A stretch of 24,644 bases of DNA from JACMJP01 sp046160675 (GTDB taxonomy: Bacteria > Bacteroidota > Bacteroidia > Chitinophagales > BACL12), in assembly GCA_046160675.1 (NCBI GenBank), contig JBJXHH010000226.1, positions 1 to 24,644 of the forward strand. Direction: 5' to 3'. A program made the translations under genes and the position numbers. Shown here one piece after another: positions 15,524-23,401 of this stretch. Below the pieces are notes generated by a model, which saw only the letters and a program-made list of their open reading frames with translations, was not told the DNA's origin and did no database searches. Within the stretch, counting starts at the first letter, position 1; every line of letters starts with the position of its first letter.

Positions 15524-16045
15524 ATGACAAATTCTCAGCCCTCAGAGTTCTCCCCCGAAGCCATGCAGGAAGTAGCCCGCATCATGTCGCAATACCCAGA
15601 GGGCAAACAAAAATCTGCCATACTACCCGTGTTACATATTGCACAGGTAGAGTTCGGCGGATGGCTTTCAACAGAAACAATGGAATATGTTGCCCGCATT
15701 TTGCATTTACACCCAATTGAAGTGTATGAAGTTGCAACATTCTACAGCATGTATAATACAAAACCGGTTGGCAAAATTTTGATTGAAGTGTGCCAGACAG
15801 GGCCATGTATGATTTGCGGAGCAGAAAAGATTGTTTCTTACATTGAAAAAAAACTCGGGATTAAAGTTGGAGAAACAACACCCGATAAAATGTTTACTTT
15901 AAAAACAGTGGAATGTTTAGGAGCCTGTGGTTATGCCCCCATGTTCCAGGTAGGAGAAAAATATTATGAGCACCTGACCGAGGAAAAGACAAATGCTATT
16001 TTAGATGTGTTGAAAAAAGAAAAATTAGCGGAGATAAATAATTAA
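15524..16045 (+). CDS. nuoE: NADH-quinone oxidoreductase subunit E
   Basis: A 173-residue complex I subunit of the peripheral arm. The thioredoxin-like fold holds a [2Fe-2S] cluster (N1a) with ligands C90 and C95 (V-C-Q-T-G-P-C) and C131 and C135 (E-C-L-G-A-C-G). The helical N-terminal part with V-L-H-I-A-Q and V-A-T-F-Y-S-M-Y is typical. It works with NuoF and NuoG as the NADH-oxidising module. nuoE is the first nuo gene here, 149 bases after atpC; nuoF begins three bases after its stop. Confidence 0.96.
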   Translation: MTNSQPSEFSPEAMQEVARIMSQYPEGKQKSAILPVLHIAQVEFGGWLSTETMEYVARILHLHPIEVYEVATFYSMYNTKPVGKILIEVCQTGPCMICGAEKIVSYIEKKLGIKVGETTPDKMFTLKTVECLGACGYAPMFQVGEKYYEHLTEEKTNAILDVLKKEKLAEINN

Positions 16046-16048
16046 CCT

Positions 16049-17395
16049 GTGGGAAGAAAACTATTATTAGAGCATATAAATAAACCCGGAATCGAAACCC
16101 TTGATGTGTATTTACAAAACGGCGGCTACCGTTCTGTAGAAAAAGCCTTAAAAAAAATGACTCCTGATGAAGTTACGGAGGAAGTAAAAAAATCAGGGTT
16201 GAGAGGTAGAGGTGGTGCAGGATTCGCTACAGGATTAAAATGGAGTTTCATAGATAAATCTTCAGATAAACCCAGGTATCTTTTATGCAATGCTGATGAA
16301 AGTGAGCCCGGGACTTTTAAAGATCGCCTGCTCATGGAAAAGATTCCACATTTACTCATCGAGGGAATGATCACAAGCAGCTATGCACTTGGATGCCGCA
16401 CAAGTTATATCTATATCCGGGGTGAGTACATGTTTATTCTGCGCATATTGGAAAAAGCAATAGCAGAAGCTTATGCAAAAGGATATTTGGGAAAAAATAT
16501 TTTAGGCACGGAGTATAGTTTGGACTTGTATGTTCATCCTGGCGCCGGAGCTTATATCTGTGGAGAGGAAACTGCATTGATCGAATCGTTGGAAGGTAAA
16601 AGGGGATTGCCGAGGATTAAACCACCCTTTCCTGCTGTTTCCGGTGTCTGGAATTGCCCTACGATTGTAAATAATGTAGAGAGTATAACAGCGGTGGTTC
16701 CAATTATCAATGAGGGTGGAGATGAATATGCAAAAATCGGCATCGGAAAATCAACCGGAACAAAACTCATTTCTGCATCAGGAAATATAAATAAACCGGG
16801 AGTGTATGAAATTGATTTAGGACTACCTGTTGAAGAATTTATTTACAGTGATGAATATTGCGGAGGCATGAAAAATAATCTTGAGTTAAAAGCATGTGTG
16901 CCCGGAGGGTCATCTGTTCCCATTTTACCAAAACATTTATTGTTAAAAGAGAGTAACGGCAACCCGAGATTGATGACCTATGAAAGTTTGAGCGAAGGTG
17001 GATTTGCTACAGGCAGTATGCTGGGTTCGGGCGGATTTATTGTGTATGATGAAAAACAATGTATCGTTCGCAATACCTGGAATTTTGCAAGGTTTTATCA
17101 TCATGAAAGTTGTGGGCAATGTTCACCCTGCCGTGAAGGAACGGGATGGATGGAAAGGGTGTTACACAACATTGAATACGGCCACGGAAAAATGGAAGAC
17201 ATTGACCTTTTGTGGGATATCCAGCGGAAAATTGAAGGTAATACCATCTGCCCCTTAGGCGATGCAGCAGCTTGGCCGGTGGCTTCAGCTATCAGGCATT
17301 TCCGCCATGAATTTGAATATCATGTAAAATATCCGAACAGAGTGTTTGATGAAGATCATGTGTATCAGCCGGAGATGAAAATGCAAACAGTATAA
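16049..17395 (+). CDS. nuoF: NADH-quinone oxidoreductase subunit F
   Basis: The subunit that binds NADH and FMN, 448 residues. The flavin-site motif G-L-R-G-R-G-G-A-G-F-A-T-G-L-K-W is at 50-65 and the nucleotide-site block G-A-G-A-Y-I-C-G-E-E-T-A-L at 165-177. Ligands of [4Fe-4S] cluster N3 are C355, C358, C361 (E-S-C-G-Q-C-S-P-C-R-E-G) and C401 (I-C-P-L-G-D). Hydride passes from NADH to FMN and on through N3 to NuoG. Translation starts at GTG, three bases after nuoE, so it is probably coupled to nuoE. Confidence 0.96.
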   Translation: MGRKLLLEHINKPGIETLDVYLQNGGYRSVEKALKKMTPDEVTEEVKKSGLRGRGGAGFATGLKWSFIDKSSDKPRYLLCNADESEPGTFKDRLLMEKIPHLLIEGMITSSYALGCRTSYIYIRGEYMFILRILEKAIAEAYAKGYLGKNILGTEYSLDLYVHPGAGAYICGEETALIESLEGKRGLPRIKPPFPAVSGVWNCPTIVNNVESITAVVPIINEGGDEYAKIGIGKSTGTKLISASGNINKPGVYEIDLGLPVEEFIYSDEYCGGMKNNLELKACVPGGSSVPILPKHLLLKESNGNPRLMTYESLSEGGFATGSMLGSGGFIVYDEKQCIVRNTWNFARFYHHESCGQCSPCREGTGWMERVLHNIEYGHGKMEDIDLLWDIQRKIEGNTICPLGDAAAWPVASAIRHFRHEFEYHVKYPNRVFDEDHVYQPEMKMQTV

Positions 17396-17404
17396 GAATA
17401 GAAA

Positions 17405-18346
17405 ATGCCCAAAATAACCATAGACGATATAACAATAGAAGTTCCTGTAGGAACTACCATACTGAATGCAGCAAGAATGATAGGCGAAAATGTGCCGCCT
17501 GCTATGTGTTACTATACAAAATTGCAGGGCAGCGGAGGAAAATGCAGAACATGTTTAGTGAAGGTGACAAAGGGTTCTGAAAAAGACCCTCGTCCTATGC
17601 CGAAACTCGTTGCAAGTTGCAGAACCAATGTCATGGATGGAATGGAAGTGCGGAATGAAACTTCACCTGAAGTAATTGAAGCAAGAAAAGGTGTTGTTGA
17701 GTTTTTACTGATTAATCACCCGCTCGATTGCCCGATATGCGACCAGGCTGGTGAATGTAAATTGCAGGATTTGAGTTATGAGCATGGTTTTGCTAAAAGC
17801 AGGTATGAATTCAAAAGAAGAGAATTTGAGAAAATAGACATCGGTGAAAAAATACAACTGCACATGACAAGATGTATTCTCTGTTATCGCTGCACACAAG
17901 TTGCCGATCAGTTAACTCCCGAAAGAGTGCATGGGATATTGAACAGGGGAGAAGTTTCTGAAATTTCCACCTACATTGAAAAAGCAGTTGACAATGATTT
18001 TTCAGGAAATATGATTGATGTTTGCCCGGTGGGTGCATTAACTGATAAAACATTTCGTTTTAAATCAAGAGTTTGGTTCACTAAACCTGTAGAGGCACAT
18101 AGGGATTGCAAAAAATGTTCTGGCAAAGTAACCTTGTGGTATCAGGGCGATGAAGTATTGCGGGTAACATCCAGGAAAGATAAATGGAATGAGAGTATAG
18201 ATTTTATTTGCAATGAATGTAGGTTTGAGAAAAAAGAAACAAGGGATTGGGTTATTGACGGACCCACAAAAATTGAAACAAACTCAGTGATCTCACAAAA
18301 TCATTTGCCTTATGAATTACCAGTAACACAAAATCAAATCAGTTAA
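17405..18346 (+). CDS. nuoG: NADH-quinone oxidoreductase subunit G, short form
   Basis: A 313-residue protein, about a third of E. coli NuoG (908). It has the [2Fe-2S] domain with C35, C47, C50 and C72; the His-Cys [4Fe-4S] site H105, C109, C112 and C118; and the next [4Fe-4S] site C157, C160, C163 and C207. The end of the chain resembles the small molybdopterin-oxidoreductase Fe-S domain and carries C235, C238, C269 and C272. The large molybdopterin-like domain that follows in other bacteria is missing. nuoH starts five bases later with no remnant, so the short form is real. The electron path from NuoF to NuoI is intact. Confidence 0.93.
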   Translation: MPKITIDDITIEVPVGTTILNAARMIGENVPPAMCYYTKLQGSGGKCRTCLVKVTKGSEKDPRPMPKLVASCRTNVMDGMEVRNETSPEVIEARKGVVEFLLINHPLDCPICDQAGECKLQDLSYEHGFAKSRYEFKRREFEKIDIGEKIQLHMTRCILCYRCTQVADQLTPERVHGILNRGEVSEISTYIEKAVDNDFSGNMIDVCPVGALTDKTFRFKSRVWFTKPVEAHRDCKKCSGKVTLWYQGDEVLRVTSRKDKWNESIDFICNECRFEKKETRDWVIDGPTKIETNSVISQNHLPYELPVTQNQIS

Positions 18347-18351
18347 TAAAA

Positions 18352-19383
18352 ATGGAAGCCGTAATCATATTTAAAATTGTTTTAGTACTTGTACTCTTCC
18401 TGGTTTCTTTGGGAGTTGCTGCATATAGTACATACGGGGAAAGAAAAGTTGCAGCATTCATGCAAGACAGGCTGGGGCCCAACCGTGCCGGACCTTTCGG
18501 GCTGTTACAGCCATTAGCAGATGGGGTGAAAATGTTCATGAAAGAAGAAATAATCCCCAATACTTCCAATAGGTTTTTATTTATAATTGGCCCAAGTATC
18601 ACTATGCTTACAGCTTTGATGACAAGCGCAGTTATACCCTGGGGCAGAGATATCACTATTAACGGACAAACTTTCTCTTTGCAAGTTGCTGATATAAATG
18701 TTGGAGTGTTATATGTACTGGGGGTTGTAAGTTTGGGTGTGTACGGAATAATGATTGGCGGATGGGCAAGTAATAATAAATATTCTTTGCTAGGAGCTGT
18801 GAGAGCTTCAAGTCAAATGATAAGTTATGAACTTGCCATGGGTATGAGTGTGATAGCAATTATTCTCACAGCAAATTCATTGAGTTTAAATGATATTGTT
18901 GCTCAACAAAGCGGATGGAACGGCATGCAATGGAACGTATTTGTACAACCACTTGGATGCCTTATATTTATAATCTGTGCATTCGCTGAATGCAACAGAA
19001 CCCCATTTGACCTTCCGGAATGTGAAACAGAACTGGTAGGCGGATATCATACTGAATATTCCAGCATGAAGCTCGGGTTATATTTATTTGCTGAGTACAT
19101 CAATATGTTCATTTCATCTGCTATGATTGCAGCATTGTATTTCGGCGGCTATAATTTCCCTTTCCAGGATAGCATTGGATTATCAGGAAATGCGCTTGCG
19201 ATAGTGGGATTTTTTGTATTTTTTGCGAAGGTGATCTTTTTCATTTTCTTTTTTATGTGGATTCGCTGGACAATACCAAGATTCAGATATGATCAGTTAA
19301 TGAGATTAGGCTGGCAGATATTATTACCGCTTGCCATTTTAAATATGCTTGCAGTAGGCGCATGGCAAACGTTTGTTAAATAA
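18352..19383 (+). CDS. nuoH: NADH-quinone oxidoreductase subunit H
   Basis: A 343-residue membrane protein with about eight hydrophobic helices; it links the peripheral arm to the membrane arm and forms much of the quinone chamber. The conserved cytoplasmic loops are clear: E-R-K-V-A-A-F-M-Q-D-R-L-G-P-N-R-A-G-P at about 27-45, and A-E-C-N-R-T-P-F-D-L-P-E-C-E-T-E-L-V near 213-230, with the acidic residues tied to proton coupling. The first ATG, five bases after nuoG, matches the family N-terminus. Confidence 0.96.
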   Translation: MEAVIIFKIVLVLVLFLVSLGVAAYSTYGERKVAAFMQDRLGPNRAGPFGLLQPLADGVKMFMKEEIIPNTSNRFLFIIGPSITMLTALMTSAVIPWGRDITINGQTFSLQVADINVGVLYVLGVVSLGVYGIMIGGWASNNKYSLLGAVRASSQMISYELAMGMSVIAIILTANSLSLNDIVAQQSGWNGMQWNVFVQPLGCLIFIICAFAECNRTPFDLPECETELVGGYHTEYSSMKLGLYLFAEYINMFISSAMIAALYFGGYNFPFQDSIGLSGNALAIVGFFVFFAKVIFFIFFFMWIRWTIPRFRYDQLMRLGWQILLPLAILNMLAVGAWQTFVK

Positions 19384-19402
19384 ATTTATCCAAAAACAGG
19401 AA

Positions 19403-19945
19403 ATGCAAAGTTTAACCAACAGAAGTAAAGTAGTTTCAAACAAACAGATGACGTTTGTTGAGAGGCTATATCTTCCGGCAATTCTTGGCGGGTTGCGCAT
19501 TACTTTCAAACACTTTTTCAAAAAGAAAGTAACTATAAACTACCCTGAAGAAAAACGGGAACACAGCAAAGTATTCAGAGGGGTGCATGTGTTGAAGAAA
19601 GATGACCAGGGGCGGGAAAACTGCACTGCATGCGGGCTCTGCGCCATTGCCTGCCCGGCAGAAGCAATAACAATGGTAGCAGAAGAAAGGAAAAAGGGAG
19701 AAGAACATTTATACAGGGAAGAAAAATATGCGAAGGAGTATAACATCAACATGCTGCGTTGTATTTTCTGCGGTTTGTGTGAAGAAGCCTGCCCGAAAGA
19801 TGCAATCTACCTGACAGATCGCATCGCCCTCAGCGATTACAAAAGAGATACTTTTATCTTCACAAAAGATATGCTGGTAGAACCCACAGACAAAAGGATT
19901 GATATTGATGCCCGAAGGAAAGGGATCCGGGAAGGGGCGGATTAA
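19403..19945 (+). CDS. nuoI: NADH-quinone oxidoreductase subunit I
   Basis: A ferredoxin-like subunit that carries electrons from NuoG to the last cluster next to quinone. Two C-x2-C-x2-C-x3-C-P motifs bind clusters N6a and N6b: C74, C77, C80, C84 and C120, C123, C126, C130. L-Y-L-P-A-I-L-G-G-L at 22-31 is the usual membrane-contact N-terminus. The frame opens at a TTG (19373) inside nuoH; I use the ATG at 19403, just after the nuoH stop, giving 180 residues, and the ATG at 19448 is a second option. The stop shares TTAA with the stop of the convergent ABC-F gene. No nuoJ follows. Confidence 0.95.
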   Translation: MQSLTNRSKVVSNKQMTFVERLYLPAILGGLRITFKHFFKKKVTINYPEEKREHSKVFRGVHVLKKDDQGRENCTACGLCAIACPAEAITMVAEERKKGEEHLYREEKYAKEYNINMLRCIFCGLCEEACPKDAIYLTDRIALSDYKRDTFIFTKDMLVEPTDKRIDIDARRKGIREGAD

Positions 19946-21849
19946 GAAACTATTTCACTCAACTCCAACCAGCGGAAACTTTTTTCATCTAGTAAATTCG
20001 TTACATCAAGCATTCTTTGGGATAAAGTAGCAATTTCTTTATGATCAAAAATACCTGAAGACAATTTATCTTCTATTTCTTTTTTATCAGTTTCAAGTTG
20101 TGCAATTTCTTTTTCCAGCGTTTCAAACTCGAGTCTTTCTTTAAAAGAGATTTTTCTTTTTTTGGAAGTATCTGTTTGTGCTTCTTTTCTATTGGTATTG
20201 TTGCTGTTTGTTGCTATGTCTGTACTTGCAGGGTTAACTTTTTCTTTATTTTCTGATTTTACTGAAATCCTATATTCAGAATAATTTCCGGGGAATGATT
20301 TTACAATCCCATCACCTTCAAAGATAAAAAGCGAGTCAACTAATTTATCCATAAAAAACCGATCGTGTGAAACAATAATTACACAACCCTGGTAATTTTT
20401 CAGAAATTCTTCAAGAATACTCAAAGTAAGAATATCTAAATCATTTGTCGGTTCATCTAAAATTAAAAAATTGGGGTTTGTAATGAGCAGCGTCATTAAA
20501 TACAATCTTCTTTTTTCGCCCCCGCTTAATTTTGAAACAAAAGCATATTGTGTTTCCGGTGCAAATTGAAAGCGCAATAACAGTTGTGAAGCAGATAATT
20601 TACTTCCATCGGCCATAGGTATAAACTCAGCAATGTCTTTTACAATATCAAGCACCCGTTTATCTTCCTTTAACCGCAAACCTGATTGAGAATAATATCC
20701 AAATACAATCGTTTCTCCGCTTTGTATCTTTCCGCTGTCGGGTTTTTCCAACCCCATGAGCATATTTAAGAAAGTAGTTTTTCCAACTCCGTTTTTTCCT
20801 ATGATCCCGATTTTCTCTCCCCTTTTAAAATCATATGTAAACTTTTTCAAAATAGAAATAGCACCAAAAGATTTAGAAACTTTGTGCATCTCCAGTATTT
20901 TTCCACCAATTCTGGTCATCTTTACTTCCAGCTTCAATTTTTCTTCTATTACTTTTCCCTTCACCTTCTCTTCTATCACATCAAAAGAATCTAACCTGCT
21001 TTTACTTTTTGTAGTTCTTGCTTTGGGCATTTTGCGTACCCATTCTAATTCTTTTCTATAAATATTTTTCGTTTTTTCAAATTCGCTGGCTTCCACCATC
21101 TCACGGGTTGCCTTTTTCTCTACATACAAAGAATAATTTCCATTGTAAGGGAAAAGAGTGGTTTTATCTAATTCAATAATTTGAGTACAAATCCTGTCTA
21201 AAAAATACCTGTCGTGGGTAACAATCAGGAGTGTCATATTTTTAGTGGAGAGAAATTCTTCCAGCCATTCTATCATGTCTATATCCAGATGGTTTGTAGG
21301 CTCATCCAGTATTAAAAAATCGGGCTCCAGAATTAAAACCTTAGAAAGGGCGACTCTTTTTTTCTGCCCTCCGCTTAATGTTTTAACAGGTTGCTCCAGG
21401 TCATGAATATTCAGGTGTGAAAGGATTTGTTTTATTTTTAATTCATAATCCCAGGCATCCAGCACCGTCATTACTTCATGTGCTTTTTCCAGTCGCTTCA
21501 TGCTTTCTTCTGTATGTGTATGCTCTTGTTCTATCAGGCATTTTTCATAATTGCTAATGGCATGTATAATTGGCGAGTTACCGATAAAAACATTTTCCAA
21601 AATAGATTTCGCTTCATCCAGGTGAGGTTCCTGTTCTAAAAAGGCAGTGGTAATACCTTTCCTGATTGAAATTGTTCCTGCATCTGCTACTTCAGCTCCC
21701 ATAATAATACGCATGAGAGAAGTTTTACCAGCTCCATTTCTTGCAACGAGTGCTACTTTCTGACCCTTGTTAATGCTCAGAGAGATATTCTCGAATAAAA
21801 TTTTTGTATCATAAGTTTTAGAAAGACCCTCTATAGTTAAAAAATTCAT
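19942..21849 (-). CDS. uup: ABC-F family ATPase, Uup-like
   Basis: A 635-residue protein with two ABC domains and no membrane part, as in ribosome-associated ABC-F proteins. The first Walker A is A-R-N-G-A-G-K-T at 36-43 and the second is G-K-N-G-V-G-K-T. Signatures are L-S-G-G-Q-K-K-R and L-S-G-G-E-K-R-R, and both Walker B motifs end in L-D-E-P-T-N. The linker between domains is charged. A C-terminal coiled coil (L-E-K-E-I-A-Q-L-E-T-D-K-K-E-I-E) and equal length to E. coli Uup point to the Uup branch, linked to ribosome and branched-DNA roles, rather than EttA. A resistance-type ABC-F is less likely because those lack this C-terminal part. Confidence 0.9.
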   Translation of the reverse strand: MNFLTIEGLSKTYDTKILFENISLSINKGQKVALVARNGAGKTSLMRIIMGAEVADAGTISIRKGITTAFLEQEPHLDEAKSILENVFIGNSPIIHAISNYEKCLIEQEHTHTEESMKRLEKAHEVMTVLDAWDYELKIKQILSHLNIHDLEQPVKTLSGGQKKRVALSKVLILEPDFLILDEPTNHLDIDMIEWLEEFLSTKNMTLLIVTHDRYFLDRICTQIIELDKTTLFPYNGNYSLYVEKKATREMVEASEFEKTKNIYRKELEWVRKMPKARTTKSKSRLDSFDVIEEKVKGKVIEEKLKLEVKMTRIGGKILEMHKVSKSFGAISILKKFTYDFKRGEKIGIIGKNGVGKTTFLNMLMGLEKPDSGKIQSGETIVFGYYSQSGLRLKEDKRVLDIVKDIAEFIPMADGSKLSASQLLLRFQFAPETQYAFVSKLSGGEKRRLYLMTLLITNPNFLILDEPTNDLDILTLSILEEFLKNYQGCVIIVSHDRFFMDKLVDSLFIFEGDGIVKSFPGNYSEYRISVKSENKEKVNPASTDIATNSNNTNRKEAQTDTSKKRKISFKERLEFETLEKEIAQLETDKKEIEDKLSSGIFDHKEIATLSQRMLDVTNLLDEKSFRWLELSEIVS

Positions 21850-21853
21850 CCCC

Positions 21854-21861
21854 CAAAAGTA
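21854..21861 (-). promoter_or_regulatory. -7 box directly before the ABC-F start
   Basis: On - the sequence TACTTTTG is a perfect TAnnTTTG and ends only four bases before the ATG at 21849. No TTTG lies 19-21 bases upstream. If active, the transcript would be leaderless or nearly so. Confidence 0.42.
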
Positions 21862-21933
21862 TACAGCAGACGGTGAATTATACGATAATCTGGTATCTAT
21901 CTAATAAAGCGAAGGTTTTATATGCGATACATT

Positions 21934-22392
21934 TCAGGCACACATTTTATCATCAATATGTATTTTTGAAATACTTCCTCTCCAATAATTCTCTTCTACA
22001 AGATATTTCAATTTAATGAGAGATTGCCTGAAGTGTTTTTTTGCTGACCTGTAAAAGGCATTAGGAAGCAACAAAGCCCCATCAGTTTTAAATTCATGTG
22101 TTACGAGTACACCATTAGCTAAAGGCTCCATTTTACGGGTAACATAAATATTACTGAACGGAAGATTCACTTCAAAGGCATACATAGTTTCCGGTTCCAC
22201 TTTGGTAAATCTGAACTTTTGAGTATGCCCTTTTTCCAATATAAAGGTACCTGCTTTCGTTTCCTGTGCGGTTTCTTCAATTTGCGTTGAAAGTATGGAA
22301 AGATCCCATGCATGCCATTCAGGCACATTGATCCATGTCTTCCAAAACACATCTCGGGGAACAGTTATAAATTCTGTATGTACGAGATGCAT
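21934..22392 (-). CDS. SRPBCC (START-like) family protein
   Basis: A 152-residue protein with the helix-grip pattern: an N-terminal strand and helix (V-P-R-D-V-F-W-K-T-W-I-N-V-P-E-W-H-A-W-D), a run of beta strands, then a long C-terminal helix (F-Y-R-S-A-K-K-H-F-R-Q-S-L-I-K-L-K-Y-L). The P-E-W-H-A-W-D segment is typical of polyketide cyclase/dehydrase-like members that bind a hydrophobic ligand. No catalytic residue can be assigned, so ligand and role are unknown. There is no signal peptide. It is read leftward alone, divergent from the LiaF-like gene. Confidence 0.82.
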   Translation of the reverse strand: MHLVHTEFITVPRDVFWKTWINVPEWHAWDLSILSTQIEETAQETKAGTFILEKGHTQKFRFTKVEPETMYAFEVNLPFSNIYVTRKMEPLANGVLVTHEFKTDGALLLPNAFYRSAKKHFRQSLIKLKYLVEENYWRGSISKIHIDDKMCA

Positions 22393-22596
22393 AAATGGTT
22401 TAAAATTTATTTTAAGAGCAGAGTTACAAATGTGAGCTTAAAATTGCCCTAACTATTTTTCTGATTTATGACATAACAAATCAACCCACTTCTTTATGGA
22501 GCACCTAGTGGTACGGTTTAACGACTAAAATGAGGCTTTCACCGATAATCTGCCTCAAACCATCATAGGCTTGTATTTCTCCAGTTCTACAACCTT

Positions 22597-22604
22597 TAGC
22601 TTTG
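22597..22604 (+). promoter_or_regulatory. -7 box of the LiaF-like/histidine kinase operon
   Basis: TAGCTTTG is a perfect TAnnTTTG followed by GCG, 16 bases before the ATG at 22621. The -33 side is poor: only TTG at 22571-22573, 23 bases upstream. Confidence 0.45.
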
Positions 22605-22620
22605 GCGAAAATTTCATGTT

Positions 22621-23385
22621 ATGACGATTATACAAGAGCCAGGTAATGAAGATAAACCCACCAATAAGCCTTCAGGGAATCGATTTATTCTTACAGGTTT
22701 ATCCCTGCTTTTCTTCGGAATAATGCTCATAGCAGAAAGGGTTACAGAAGGTGCAGTGAATATTTTTATATCCTGGGAAATCGTATTGATTATCATTGGG
22801 ATTTACATTGGCGAAAAATCTAATTTTAAAAACGTTTCCTGGATAATTCTGGTTCTAATTGGAGGGTTTTTCCTGCTTGATGATTTTATACCTGCATTGA
22901 ACATCCGTTATTTTATCGGCCCGGTTTTTCTCATTCTCGGTGGGGCATATCTCATACTGCGACCCAAAAATGTAAAATTCTGGAAGCAAGGTGGGAATAC
23001 GTTTTTGGGTAATGAAAATACAACCACCTCAGGTCCCGGAACTTCAGAAGATTATATAGACAGCGTATCTATTTTCGGCGGGGTTACTAAAAATATCATG
23101 AATAAATCCTTCAAGGGCGGCGAAGCGGTAAGCATCTTCGGGGGAACCGAAATAAATCTTTCACAAGCAGATATACAAGGAATTGTCATATTGGAACTCA
23201 CACAGATTATGGGCGGAAGTAAACTTATCATTCCCCCAAATTGGGACTTGAAATCGGAAGTAGTGAATATTTTTGGCGGGGTGGAAGATAAAAGACCTTT
23301 TCAAAACATTCAGGTCGATACTACAAAAGTGCTGCTGTTGAAAGGTACTTCCATCTTTGGTGGTATAGAGATAAAGAGTTATTGA
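22621..23385 (+). CDS. LiaF-like membrane protein
   Basis: A 254-residue protein. Four hydrophobic segments (about 22-40, 47-64, 71-88 and 94-112) form a membrane domain. The C-terminal 120 residues form a beta-helix-like domain with repeated turns: S-I-F-G-G, S-I-F-G-G-T, I-M-G-G-S, N-I-F-G-G and S-I-F-G-G-I. This repeat pattern is that of LiaF C-terminal (cell-wall-active antibiotic response) domains. In Firmicutes LiaF holds the kinase LiaS inactive until the envelope is damaged. Here the next two genes are a kinase and regulator of the LytS/LytTR kind, 16 bases away, so a similar control role is likely but not shown. Confidence 0.86.
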   Translation: MTIIQEPGNEDKPTNKPSGNRFILTGLSLLFFGIMLIAERVTEGAVNIFISWEIVLIIIGIYIGEKSNFKNVSWIILVLIGGFFLLDDFIPALNIRYFIGPVFLILGGAYLILRPKNVKFWKQGGNTFLGNENTTTSGPGTSEDYIDSVSIFGGVTKNIMNKSFKGGEAVSIFGGTEINLSQADIQGIVILELTQIMGGSKLIIPPNWDLKSEVVNIFGGVEDKRPFQNIQVDTTKVLLLKGTSIFGGIEIKSY

Positions 23386-23401
23386 TCATTCTTGAAGAAG
23401 C

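Noticed and set aside
17405..18346. nuoG as a frameshifted pseudogene
   Set aside because: nuoH starts five bases after the stop and no remnant of the large domain is seen in any frame.
19373..19402. TTG start of nuoI inside nuoH
   Set aside because: An ATG follows directly after the nuoH stop and fits the known NuoI start better.
22531..22557. Inverted repeat TGAGGC/GCCTCA in the 22393-22620 gap
   Set aside because: Only six base pairs around a 15-base loop with no T-run; likely by chance.
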